Origin: Rhodobacteraceae bacterium UBA6236
Lineage (GTDB): Bacteria > Pseudomonadota > Alphaproteobacteria > Rhodobacterales > Rhodobacteraceae
NCBI GenBank assembly: GCA_002440945.1
Contig: DJWG01000066.1
Location: forward strand, 1-16,991
Direction of reading: 5' to 3'
Length of the DNA: 16,991 bases
Of the stretch, positions 7,476 through 14,865 are shown in pieces. Below the pieces are notes generated by a model. That model saw nothing but the letters and a program-made list of their open reading frames with translations. It was not told the origin of the DNA and did not search any database. Every line of letters starts with the position of its first letter. Position 1 is the first letter of the stretch. Both the position numbers and the translations under genes were made by a program.

Positions 7476-8789
7476 ATGAAGACCACGCCGTACTGGTGGG
7501 AAGAGGCCGAGCCTGCCCACGGTGAACGCAATTTCGACCGCGACGCTTGTAGCGCGTTGATTGTGGGTGCCGGCTATACCGGGCTTTCGGCCGCGATCAC
7601 CATGGCCGAGGCCGGAATCAGCAACGTCTTCGTCGTCGACGCCATGCGCATCGGCGAGGGCGCCAGTTCGCGCAATGGCGGGCAGATTGGCAACGCACCG
7701 AAGTTCGATCTTGCCTATGCCAGCCGCAAGTTCGGCGACCAGCGGGCGCGCGAGATCATGGATGATTATGAGCAGGCGATGCCGTTTCTGCAGAAGCGCG
7801 CCGGCACGCTCGCCGATCCGTTCGATCTTACTCTGAACGGTTCGGTGACCGGGCTGCACAGCCGCAAGGATCTGCAGCATATGCGCGCGCTCCGGGACCG
7901 GCTGCCGCCGGAACGGCGAAAGACCTTCGAGGTCCTCGGGGAGACGGACATGGGCCGCGTCCTGAACTCAGACATCTACCGCGGCGCTCTCGTCCGCCAC
8001 GACCAAGGCGGGCTGCACCCCGCGAAATACGTCCGGGCGCTCGCCAACCGGGCGCGGTTGCTCGGGGTCCGCATCTTCACCGGCTGGCGCTACACGGGAT
8101 CGACGCAGAACGGCTCCGGCCATCTGGTACGGCTGAGCGACGGTTCGGGCGGAAAGGTGACGATCAAGGCGGACAAGGTGCTTCTGGGTGCCAATGGCTA
8201 CGCGGGACCGGAACTGCCCTGGCTCAGAAAGCGCATCATCCCGGTCCAGAGCTACATGATCGCGACCGAGCCGCTGCCTTTCGAGCAGATGGAGGCCCTG
8301 ATCCCCGGCAACCGCGTGGCGGGGGATACCAAGCACATCCTTTATTACTACCGCCGCTCGCCCGACGGGACGCGGATGCTGTTCGGCGGTCGGGCGCGAT
8401 TCAGCAATTCGACCGAGGCGCAGTCCGCTGTGGGCCTGCGGAAGTTCATGCTCCACACCTTCCCCTCCTTGAAGAACGCCGCCATCACCCATTCCTGGCT
8501 TGGGAATGTCTGCTTCGCCTATGACTTCGTGACCCATCTCGGAAGGATGGAGGACGGCGTCTACTATTCCTCAAGCTACAACGGCAACGGCATCTCGATG
8601 GCCACCTACATGGGCCACCGCGCCGCCGAGATGATGATGGGTGTTCCAGGCCATGACCGCGGCGTGGTCAACACGCATTTCCCGCGCCTCTGGTTCTACG
8701 ACGGTAATCCGTGGTTCCTGCCGATCGTGGGCAATTGGTACCGCTTCCTGGACCGGCGCGCCCGCTGGTTCGACCAGGCGCCGGGATGA
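7476..8789 (+). CDS. FAD-dependent oxidoreductase (DAO family, gamma-glutamylputrescine oxidase-like)
   Basis: A 437-residue flavoenzyme of the D-amino-acid-oxidase (DAO) superfamily. The FAD-binding Rossmann motif ALIVGAGYTGLSAA is at about residues 27-40, followed by the acidic end of beta-2 (VVDA) and the characteristic GEGASSRNGGQIG. The N-terminal TPYWWEEA and the C-terminal YNGNGISMATYMG segment are like those of PuuB/OrdL oxidases. These enzymes oxidise an amine with oxygen, yielding an aldehyde, ammonia and hydrogen peroxide. Context with a polyamine-type importer and a PuuR-like regulator favours an amine or glutamylated polyamine substrate. No PuuA-type gamma-glutamyl ligase is present in the window, so direct action on a free amine is possible. 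A G-rich AGGAACAGGGGG precedes the start. Its stop overlaps the transporter start by four bases. Confidence 0.9.
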   Translation: MKTTPYWWEEAEPAHGERNFDRDACSALIVGAGYTGLSAAITMAEAGISNVFVVDAMRIGEGASSRNGGQIGNAPKFDLAYASRKFGDQRAREIMDDYEQAMPFLQKRAGTLADPFDLTLNGSVTGLHSRKDLQHMRALRDRLPPERRKTFEVLGETDMGRVLNSDIYRGALVRHDQGGLHPAKYVRALANRARLLGVRIFTGWRYTGSTQNGSGHLVRLSDGSGGKVTIKADKVLLGANGYAGPELPWLRKRIIPVQSYMIATEPLPFEQMEALIPGNRVAGDTKHILYYYRRSPDGTRMLFGGRARFSNSTEAQSAVGLRKFMLHTFPSLKNAAITHSWLGNVCFAYDFVTHLGRMEDGVYYSSSYNGNGISMATYMGHRAAEMMMGVPGHDRGVVNTHFPRLWFYDGNPWFLPIVGNWYRFLDRRARWFDQAPG

Positions 8790-9670
8790 CGCCGCAGGCC
8801 GCCCCCGCCGTGCTGCCCCGCGCCGGAACCGGCATCGCGCTGATGCTGGCGGCCATGGCGCTTGTCCCCATGATCGATGTCTTCGCCAAGCAGCTGGCGC
8901 AGGAAGGGCTGTCGGCGCTGCAGATCATCTGCCTGCGCATGTGCTTCGGCAGCCTCCTGTTGCTGCCGTTCATGGTCGGAAAGTTCCGTGCCCGATCCGC
9001 CATATTCCGTCTGGAGACCTGGGGGTATCCGTTGCTGCTGGGTCTGAGCAGCCTCGGGGCAGGGGTCTTCTTCTTCGCCGCTCTGCGCTGGCTTTCGATT
9101 GCCGATACGCTGGCGATTTCTTTCGTGCAGCCGCTCTTCACGATCCTCCTGTCGCGCTTCGTGCTGAAGGAACGTGTCGGGGTCTCCCGCTGGGTCGCCC
9201 TGGTCATCGGTTTCTTGGGCACCATGCTGATCGTGCGCCCGAGTTCGGCGGCCTTCGAACCGGCCAGTCTTCTGGCGCTGGCCTCCGGGGCCTGCATGTC
9301 GGTCTATGCGATCACCGTGCGATCCGGGGCAGGGCGCGCGTCCGCCCTGATGATGACCCTGCAGACCCATATTATTGCGGCGGTTATGTCTTTGCCGCTG
9401 ATGGTCTGGGTCTGGCAAGTGCCCACTCCGGGGCAATGGATCTCCGCCGCCGCCCTTGCCGCTATCGGTCTGGCCGGCCAATACCTGATCATCCGCGCCT
9501 ATGACTATTGCGAGGCCTCGCTCCTCGCGCCCCTGACCTATACCGAGATTGTCACCTCCACCCTCGCCAGCTGGTGGTTTTTCCGCGAGTTGCCGGACGC
9601 GCAAACCTACGTCGGCGTCGCGATCCTTATCGGTTGCGCGATTTTTGTCACCAGAAGCAATGTAAGGTGA
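8786..9670 (+). CDS. EamA/DMT-family transporter
   Basis: A 294-residue inner-membrane protein with about ten predicted helices in two EamA repeats, first (from about residue 15) IALMLAAMALVPMIDVFAKQ and second ALASGACMSVYAITVRSGAG. The start is placed at 8786, in an ATGA overlap with the oxidase stop; an upstream in-frame ATG at 8711 would add 25 hydrophilic residues lying wholly inside the oxidase gene. Members of this drug/metabolite transporter superfamily usually export metabolites or amino acids. As the last gene of the polyamine-type operon it may export an oxidation product or a related amine, but its substrate cannot be inferred from the sequence. No clear terminator follows. Confidence 0.88.
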   Translation: MTPQAAPAVLPRAGTGIALMLAAMALVPMIDVFAKQLAQEGLSALQIICLRMCFGSLLLLPFMVGKFRARSAIFRLETWGYPLLLGLSSLGAGVFFFAALRWLSIADTLAISFVQPLFTILLSRFVLKERVGVSRWVALVIGFLGTMLIVRPSSAAFEPASLLALASGACMSVYAITVRSGAGRASALMMTLQTHIIAAVMSLPLMVWVWQVPTPGQWISAAALAAIGLAGQYLIIRAYDYCEASLLAPLTYTEIVTSTLASWWFFRELPDAQTYVGVAILIGCAIFVTRSNVR

Positions 9671-9756
9671 ATCGCTCTCATTTCTTGGACGCTGTCGCGC
9701 CTCAATATCTGACGTCATTCGAACTCGGCAGGCGATACTCCCGTAGAGGTAGGCGT

Positions 9757-9854
9757 ACTAGGGTCCGCGCCCCCGGGTGGGGGCGACTGATGTTGCGACA
9801 TGTGATCAGCCCTTGATGACGCGGTTTCGATCCGCGCCCCCGGGTGGGGGTGAC
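9757..9854 (-). CRISPR. CRISPR array remnant, type I-C-like repeats (two repeats, one whole spacer)
   Basis: Two 31-base units (9757-9787 and 9824-9854) share TCCGCGCCCCCGGGTGGGGG followed by CGAC or TGAC, separated by a 36-base spacer (9788-9823). The unit at 9824 begins GTTTCGA, so its complement ends TCGAAAC, the usual 3' end of type I-C repeats; the central CGCCCCC/GGGGGCG stem also fits that class. In the unit at 9757 the corresponding seven bases are ACTAGGG, the kind of degeneration seen in the leader-distal last repeat. The array therefore reads on the minus strand and this is its tail. A further partial spacer of about 19 bases (9855-9873) is cut by the IS21 element. No cas gene is in the window. 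With only two repeats the call rests on repeat sequence, spacer size and the terminal degeneracy together. Confidence 0.75.
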
Positions 9855-9985
9855 CTGGCTATTCGATGCCGTCTGTATTTCGGCGTGCAATTTTGACCCC
9901 TTAAGGTGGGGTATCGGCGTCCAATTTTGACCCCCCCTGATGTTCTGTCAGACCGTTCGTTGTTGGGCAGCGAGCGGAGTGGGGG

Positions 9986-11060
9986 ATGAAACGAGTGGAT
10001 ACGATCACGCGGGTCAGACGGGCCTACTATGTCCAGAAGTGGTCGGTGAAGAAGACCGTGCGGGAACTGCACATGTCGCGGAATACCGTCCGGAAGATCC
10101 TGCGGTCTGACGAGACGGACTTCAGCTACGAGCGTGAGCGCCAGCCGATGCCGCGGATCGGCCCCTGGCAAGGGCAGCTTGAACAGTTCCTGTCGTCCAA
10201 CGCGGGTAAGCCGTCGCGAGAACGACTGACGCTGATCCGCATCTTCGAGGAACTGCGCGGGCTCGGATACGAGGGCGGCTATGATGCCGTGCGCCGGTTC
10301 GCCAAGGGCTGGTCGCAGAACCGGGGCGCGGTGACGGCGGAAGCCTATGTGCCGCTCTACTATGCACCGGGCGAGGCATACCAGTTCGACTGGAGCCACG
10401 AGGTCGTGGTGATCTCGGGCGTCACGGTGACGGTCAAGGTGGCGCATGTCCGGCTTTGCCACAGCCGGATGATGTTCGCCCGGGCCTACATGCGCGAGAG
10501 CCAGGAGATGGTCTTCGACGCGCACGACCGGGCCTTTGCCTTCTTCAAGGGCACCTGCACACGCGGGATCTACGACATCGAGCCATGAGCCGCCACTGGT
10601 TCGAGGCCATGGCGAGGGAAGACGGCGGTGGAGGCCGTCTTCACCGGCAAGGAGCGGCATTACAACCGCCGCTTCCTGCAGATGTGCAGCCATTACCTTG
10701 CCCAACCTGTCGCCTGCACGCCCGCCTCTGGCTGGGAGAAGGGTCAGGTCGAGAACCAAGTCGGGCTGGTGCGGGAACGGTTCTTCACACCGCGGCTACG
10801 GGTGAAGAGCCTCGACGAGCTGAACGCTTGGCTTCTGGACAAGTGCGTGGCCTACGCCAAGGCGCATCGCCATGTGGAAGAGACCGACAAGACGGGTGTC
10901 CATTCCGCGCCGGGTCGTCATCAACATTCTGGCCCGTCGACGCGACCCGACCCCGCCGCCTCTTCTCCTCACCCCCACCGCGCTGCGCCTGACCCACGAA
11001 CCCGTGGCCGATTGCGCCCGCTATGACAGCCTCAGGAGGACCAGCCGACATGGATCGCAC
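9986..11060 (+). pseudogene. istA: IS21-family transposase IstA, broken
   Basis: The N-terminus is intact: helix-turn-helix WSVKKTVRELHMSRNTVRKI (residues 19-38) and the first catalytic Asp in YQFDWSHE (residue 135). At 10577, right after GIYD, whose Asp is normally the second catalytic residue in GIYDNMKTAV, about 36 extra bases intervene. They keep the frame but introduce a TGA (10586-10588), and the match resumes with KTAVEAVFTGKE. The third acidic residue is present in GQVENQVGLVRERFF. After ETDKT (about 10897) the sequence jumps to the near-C-terminal GVHSA, a loss of roughly 160 codons judged against my memory of a 500-residue IstA. The following codons need a one-base shift to read VVINILARRRDP. 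The end is approximate. It is clearly non-functional. Confidence 0.85.
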
Positions 11061-11136
11061 CCAAATCTTAGACCTGATGGGCAGCCTCAAGCTCTACGGG
11101 ATGCGCAGCGCCCCCGCCCGCGTTCTGCGGGCATAA
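11050..11136 (+). pseudogene. istB: Detached N-terminal codons of istB
   Basis: The native IstB start appears to be ATG 11050 (MDRTQILDLMGSLKLYGMRS), with AGGAGGACC upstream at 11034-11042. After 28 codons an in-frame TAA (11134-11136) stops it. The stop lies in about 30 extra bases relative to the usual SAYDEVMA sequence. Because the extra length is a multiple of three, the frame downstream is still that of istB. Confidence 0.75.
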
Positions 11137-11154
11137 GCCCGCGGGGAAGAGGTC

Positions 11155-11808
11155 ATGGCCGCAGGCATCAAGCGCCAGCACGAACCGCCAAGGATCGTCG
11201 GTGATCTCTTGCAGGCCGAGATTGCCGAGAAGCAGGCTAGATCCATCCGCTACCAGATGACGGTCGCCAAGCTACCGCTGGCCAAGGATATCGAAGAGTT
11301 CGACTTCACAGGCACGCCGATCAACGAAGGGCTGGTCCGGGAACTGGTTAGGGGCAGCTTCGTCGCCGACCAGCGCAACGTGGTCCTGATCGGCGGCACT
11401 GGCACGGGCAAGACCCACCTCGCAATCGCCATTGCCCGTGCGCTCATCCGCAATGGCACCCGCGGCCGCTTTTACAACGTCGTCGATCTGGTGAACCGGC
11501 TCGAGACCGAGACCCGCGGCGGCAAACAAGGGCGGCTGGCCGATTACATGACCCGTCTCGACTTCGTCATCCTCGACGAGCTCGGCTATCTGCCCTTTGC
11601 GCAATCCGGCGGACAGCTGCTCTTCCATCTGATCAGCCGTCTCTACGAACGCACATCCATCATCGTCACCACCAACCTGGCCTTCGGCGAATGGCCCACG
11701 GTCTTCGGCGACGCCAAGATGACCACAGCGCTCCTCGACCGCCTGACCCATCACTGCGAGATCGTTGAGACCGGCAACGAGTCATGGCGCTTCCAAAACC
11801 GCGCCTGA
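11155..11808 (+). CDS. istB: IS21-family helper ATPase IstB, N-terminally shortened
   Basis: A 217-residue open frame covering nearly all of IstB from [19 protein letters not shown] onward. The AAA+ ATPase core is intact: Walker [12 protein letters not shown] (residues 80-90), Walker [13 protein letters not shown] (about 134-145), the [14 protein letters not shown] sensor region, and the normal C-terminus ESWRFQNRA. IstB binds DNA and recruits the IstA transposase during IS21 transposition. Here the first 28 codons are separated by a stop, so this product must start at ATG 11155, which has GAAGAGG nearby. Whether the shortened protein is made is unknown. It has no functional IstA partner in this copy. 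Confidence 0.85.
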   Translation: MAAGIKRQHEPPRIVGDLLQAEIAEKQARSIRYQMTVAKLPLAKDIEEFDFTGTPINEGLVRELVRGSFVADQRNVVLIGGTGTGKTHLAIAIARALIRNGTRGRFYNVVDLVNRLETETRGGKQGRLADYMTRLDFVILDELGYLPFAQSGGQLLFHLISRLYERTSIIVTTNLAFGEWPTVFGDAKMTTALLDRLTHHCEIVETGNESWRFQNRA

Positions 11809-11812
11809 CCCC

Positions 11813-11870
11813 GATCAGGGCCTGACCCGCCTTCACTCTATGATCAGCTCCGTCGGCTCAGGCCCTGATC
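11813..11870. repeat. Perfect 13-base inverted repeat after istB
   Basis: GATCAGGGCCTGA (11813-11825) and TCAGGCCCTGATC (11858-11870) are exact reverse complements separated by 32 bases. They lie between the istB stop and the right-end repeats of the IS21 element. Without a T-run this is not a classic terminator; it may be a structural part of the IS end or act on the transcript. Confidence 0.65.
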
Positions 11871-11958
11871 TCCACGCCGCAAGGGGGGCAATTTTGGAAG
11901 CCGATACAGGGTCAGTTTTGCAAGCCGATTGACAGTCCCGATTGGATGCCGATTGACA

Positions 11959-12209
11959 CTGTGGAAACAAGACACCGCCGGAGCCGTCGCACGAAACAAA
12001 GCCTTGCGCGCATCAAAACGCTTCGGCCGCACGATCTGGCGACGATGGAGCGGCTATCACCGCCGGAGCCGCGTCGAGACCAAGATGCATTGTGTGAAAT
12101 TGTTGGGCCAGCGTCTGGCTGCGCGGGACTTCGACCGTCAGGTCGCAGAGTTCCAAATCCGTGTGGCCGAACGCCCATCACTGAAACCGTAGGACAAGTC
12201 CGCCCAAGG
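11959..12209 (+). pseudogene. IS5-family transposase, C-terminal fragment with frameshift
   Basis: From 11959 the frame reads LWKQDTAGAVARNKALRASK, then GRTIWRRWSGYHRRSRVETK, whose Glu is the last catalytic acidic residue of IS5 transposases, and RDFDRQVAEFQIRVA. The usual VLNGFTALGIPVTE ending is missing; after RVA the remaining match, PITETVGQVRP, is in another frame. A small deletion with frameshift has therefore removed about ten codons near the C-terminus. The N-terminal two-thirds of the gene is not in the window on the other side of the IS21 copy. Confidence 0.82.
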
Positions 12210-12250
12210 ATAGGGGAACCCTGTCCCTCAGGCCATTTGTGCAACAAGCC
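11959..12250 (+). mobile_element. IS5-family insertion sequence remnant, right end
   Basis: Transposase codons of the IS427-like branch of IS5 run from 11959 to about 12210, followed by an end matching the typical terminal repeat. The complement of 12234-12250 reads GGCTTGTTGCACAAATG, close to the GGCTTTGTTGCACAAA ends of this group. The left part is absent, replaced by the IS21 element. Confidence 0.75.
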
Positions 12251-12380
12251 ATCAATATCGGATAAATATAGTAACCGGATATATAGGATTATCCAGTAAA
12301 TATTCCTGAGCCGGTCAATCCGAAACCCCCGCAGTTCTGAACGAAGGTCGGTGCGCCCACCTGACAGTCGCCGTCGCTAC
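12251..12380. other. AT-rich intergenic segment
   Basis: A short AT-rich island in otherwise GC-rich DNA between the IS5 remnant and the 3' end of the glycosyltransferase gene. It has a GGATAA/TTATCC inverted repeat (12260-12265 and 12289-12294). No gene or T-tailed hairpin is seen. It marks the edge of the polysaccharide locus. Confidence 0.4.
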
Positions 12381-13352
12381 TCAGCACTTCAGCGCACGCC
12401 GGATGCGTCGTCTTTCTGATCGGATCCGGCGCAGGACAAGGATCGGGTGTCGCCAGTGCTTCAGGAAAAGCTTAGCGGTCGGCAAAAGCCAGTAGTCCTG
12501 CCGGATGGAGTTCGACAGGATGTGCCTGTCCACAGCGCGGACGACGGGCGCGTTTGCGGCCAGACCGAACCGCAAGGCGTCGGCACGGCGATGCGCGAAG
12601 GTCGCGGCATGGCGCTTCAGATCGACCAGGTGCCTGGCCGTCCAGTCGCTGCGGGTGAGGTCGGCGCGCGCCTTGGCTGTCACGCCGACGTCGATCCGGT
12701 AGATGACCAGCGGCGCATCGATCCTTTCGACCCGCCCCGCCAGCGCCGCGCGGAAGCCAAGGATCAGGTCCTCATAGACATTATCCTCAGGTAACGGGCC
12801 AAACAGGGTGAACAGGTCGCGATGCCAGGCCGCTGTGGCGCCAACGAACAGCGCAGTCGAACCGGCTATGGCCACCGGATCGGCCGTGCGGTCGAAGGTT
12901 AGTCTGTCGAACCGGCCGTCATAAGATTGGCCTGGAAGAGGCAGAGGTTTGAAACCGGAATAGACCAGAAGCGGAGAGTGTTCGACAAAGGTGGCGACGA
13001 CACGGGAAACCCGATCCGGCATTGAGATGTCATCGCCGGCAGCGCAGATCAGGATGTCGCCCCCGACCGTTGCAATCATGCGGTTCAGGTTGCCATTGAG
13101 GCCGAGGTTCCGCTCATTACGGACAAGCCGGATACGATGCGGTCCGGTGTAATCCGCCAGCGCCTCCGTGACCCGGTCCCATGTCGAGTCGGTTGAGCAG
13201 TCGTCGGAGATGATGAACTCGAACGGCGGCGCATCCTGTGCAAGGACGGCCGCGATCGCGTCTCCGACGTAGTCCTGCTGATTGTAAGTCGTCATCAGCA
13301 CACTGACGGTCGGCGGGGTAGGGAGCCTTTCCGGGAGTGTTTCGGAGGCCAT
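12381..13352 (-). CDS. Family 2 glycosyltransferase
   Basis: A 323-residue GT-A fold glycosyltransferase. The nucleotide-sugar site opens with TVSVLMTTYNQQDYVGDAIA (about residues 15-34), then FEFIISDDCSTDST (the DD pair at 50-51) and, in place of the DXD metal site, CAAGDDISMPDR (about 103-114). There is no membrane helix in the N-terminal half; the C-terminus is very basic (RRIRSERRRIRRALKC), suiting peripheral contact with the inner membrane. It follows the sugar aminotransferase gene by eight bases in the same direction, so it probably transfers the deoxyamino sugar made by its neighbours, or another residue of the same glycan, onto a lipid-linked intermediate. Donor and linkage are unknown. 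Confidence 0.88.
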   Translation of the reverse strand: MASETLPERLPTPPTVSVLMTTYNQQDYVGDAIAAVLAQDAPPFEFIISDDCSTDSTWDRVTEALADYTGPHRIRLVRNERNLGLNGNLNRMIATVGGDILICAAGDDISMPDRVSRVVATFVEHSPLLVYSGFKPLPLPGQSYDGRFDRLTFDRTADPVAIAGSTALFVGATAAWHRDLFTLFGPLPEDNVYEDLILGFRAALAGRVERIDAPLVIYRIDVGVTAKARADLTRSDWTARHLVDLKRHAATFAHRRADALRFGLAANAPVVRAVDRHILSNSIRQDYWLLPTAKLFLKHWRHPILVLRRIRSERRRIRRALKC

Positions 13353-13360
13353 GTGGTAGG

Positions 13361-14455
13361 TCAGCCGCGCAGGATGGCGTCGACGACCTGTTGGGCGCTG
13401 TCCAGCGACAGATGCGGCCCCATCGGCAGGCTCAGCACCGACTCCGCCAGACCTTCGGCCAAGGGCAGGGCGCCCTTGCTGAGCCCGAGCTCTGCGAAAG
13501 CCTTCTGACGGTGCGGTGGGATCGGGTAATGGATCAGACTGCCGATGCCCTGATCGGCAAGGCGCGCCTGGAGGCCATCACGATCCTCGCTTTGCACCAC
13601 GAAGAGGTGCCAGACCGGATCGCACCATTCCGGCACGAAGGGCAGCGTAAGGCCCGAACCGGAAAGCCCAGAGAGATAGCACTGGGCGATGGCGCGACGG
13701 CGCTCGTTCCATTCCGCCAGGTGGCGCAGCTTGACGCGCAGGATCGCCGCCTGGATCGGATCAAGCCGACTGTTGACCCCCTGCTCGTCATTGACGTACT
13801 TGCGGCTGGATCCGTAGTTGCGCAGTGTGCGCAGCCGTTCGGCCAATACCGGATTGTCGGTCGTGACGGCGCCGCCATCGCCAATCGCGCCCAGGTTCTT
13901 GCCCGGATAGAAGCTCCAGCACACAAGATCACCATGTGCGCCGATGGGCCGGCCGCGATAGGTGGCGCCATGGGCTTGGGCGGCATCTTCGACAACCGCT
14001 ATCCCATGCTTGCGCGCCAGCGCCAGTATTGGGTTCAGGTCGGCTGGCTGCCCATAGAGATGCACAGGAATGATCGCCCGTGTTGCAGGAGTCACTGCTT
14101 CGGCGAGACGGGTGACGTCAATGTTCAGCGTCAGTGGATCGGGCTCTACCGGAACCACACGGGCACCAACCGCGGCCACTGCCAGCCAAGTAGCAATAAA
14201 GGTATGTGAGGGGACAATCACCTCGTCGCCCGGACCGATGTCCAGCACCCTCAGGGACAGGATCAATGCATCCAGTCCGTTTGCCACGCCCACGCAATGG
14301 GCGGCTTCGGTGCTTTGCGCGTATTCGGTCTCGAAGGACTCGACCTCGGGGCCGAGGATGTAGTGTCCGCTGTCGAGCACGCGGGCGACAGCAAGGTCGA
14401 TCTCGTCCTTGAGCTCAAGATAGCCGGCACGCAGATCCAGAAACGGGATGGTCAT
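13361..14455 (-). CDS. DegT/DnrJ/EryC1/StrS sugar aminotransferase (FdtB/QdtB-like)
   Basis: A 364-residue PLP-dependent aminotransferase. The family opening [10 protein letters not shown] is at residue 3. Asp157 and Gln160 in [11 protein letters not shown] contact PLP, and the lysine that forms the Schiff base is Lys186 in [15 protein letters not shown]. The segment [20 protein letters not shown] is as in dTDP-sugar transaminases. Its start overlaps the FdtA-type isomerase stop by four bases, making the pair functionally coupled. By analogy with FdtB and QdtB it should aminate C-3 of a dTDP-3-keto-6-deoxyhexose using glutamate. The position aminated is inferred from the isomerase partner. 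Confidence 0.9.
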   Translation of the reverse strand: MTIPFLDLRAGYLELKDEIDLAVARVLDSGHYILGPEVESFETEYAQSTEAAHCVGVANGLDALILSLRVLDIGPGDEVIVPSHTFIATWLAVAAVGARVVPVEPDPLTLNIDVTRLAEAVTPATRAIIPVHLYGQPADLNPILALARKHGIAVVEDAAQAHGATYRGRPIGAHGDLVCWSFYPGKNLGAIGDGGAVTTDNPVLAERLRTLRNYGSSRKYVNDEQGVNSRLDPIQAAILRVKLRHLAEWNERRRAIAQCYLSGLSGSGLTLPFVPEWCDPVWHLFVVQSEDRDGLQARLADQGIGSLIHYPIPPHRQKAFAELGLSKGALPLAEGLAESVLSLPMGPHLSLDSAQQVVDAILRG

Positions 14456-14865
14456 TGGCTATTCTTCAGGGCTTTGAGGTAATCGTCGTAGTCGCGATAG
14501 TAGTCGCTTTCCGAGTAGTGGTTAGAGGCTAGCACCAAGCAGACCGCCCCCGACGAGAAGTTGTCGAGCTCTCGCCAAATCATGTTGCCAACATAGAGGC
14601 CAAAGTAGGAGCGGTTCAGGTGGAAGCGCTTCTTTTCGCGGCCGTCATCAAGTACCACGTCGAAGCTACCCGACATCGCGATGATCAGCTGCTGCAGCTC
14701 CTTGTGCGCATGCCCGCCCCGTTCGGCGCCACCGGGCACATCGTAGAGGTAATAGACTCGCTTGATGTCAAAAGGCGTGTGCTGATTGGCTTCGATGAAG
14801 GTCAGGTTGCCGCGCGGATCCGTAATCTTCGGCAGATCCACGATTTTGCATTTTTCGATGGTCAT
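14452..14865 (-). CDS. fdtA: dTDP-4-keto-6-deoxyglucose 3,4-ketoisomerase, FdtA/QdtA (WxcM-like)
   Basis: A 137-residue cupin enzyme. The start at 14865 ([19 protein letters not shown]) is chosen because homology to FdtA begins there; the frame stays open upstream to 14982, but those 39 residues are arginine-rich and family-unlike. The signature [12 protein letters not shown] is at residues 14-25. The catalytic histidine pair is in [13 protein letters not shown] (His52 and His54), with the following FDVVLDDG strand. FdtA-type enzymes move the keto group from C-4 to C-3 of dTDP-4-keto-6-deoxyglucose, with product stereochemistry deciding between the Fuc3N (FdtA) and Qui3N (QdtA) series; sequence by eye does not tell which. 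It is the first enzyme of the conserved isomerase-transaminase-acetyltransferase set. A hairpin lies directly upstream. Confidence 0.87.
   Translation of the reverse strand: MTIEKCKIVDLPKITDPRGNLTFIEANQHTPFDIKRVYYLYDVPGGAERGGHAHKELQQLIIAMSGSFDVVLDDGREKKRFHLNRSYFGLYVGNMIWRELDNFSSGAVCLVLASNHYSESDYYRDYDDYLKALKNSQ

Larger units (their letters stand above)
9874..11958 (+). mobile_element. IS21-family insertion sequence, degenerate
   Basis: The element contains an istA-istB pair flanked by the tandem end repeats typical of IS21. On the left are GGCGTGCAATTTTGACCCC (9882-9900) and GGCGTCCAATTTTGACCCC (from 9915). On the right, read on the minus strand, are TGTCAATCGGCATCC, TGTCAATCGGCTTGC and TGTATCGGCTTCC units, the outermost ending at 11958. 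The right edge is well fixed because IS5 transposase codons begin at 11959. The left edge at 9874 (TGTATTTCGGC) is a best guess; the left has two repeats against three on the right, so some of it may be lost. The flanks differ and show no convincing target-site duplication. With istA broken the copy is unlikely to move on its own. Confidence 0.85.

Noticed and set aside
7023..7880. A 285-codon minus-strand open frame opposite the cupin and oxidase genes
   Set aside because: It is a shadow of GC-rich codon structure and runs across two clear plus-strand genes.
9855..9890. Full-length second CRISPR spacer
   Set aside because: From about 9874 the sequence is the IS21 left end, and no repeat follows at the expected distance, so the spacer is cut rather than complete.
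9806..10759. A 317-codon minus-strand open frame
   Set aside because: It lies opposite istA and the CRISPR tail; the plus-strand transposase motifs explain the sequence.
11870..11958. The tandem similar units near the IS21 right end as a possible CRISPR array
   Set aside because: The units match the known tandem end repeats of IS21 elements, have inverted counterparts at the left end and lack uniform spacers.
13337..14209. A 290-codon plus-strand open frame
   Set aside because: It is antisense to the aminotransferase, whose PLP-site motifs are unmistakable.
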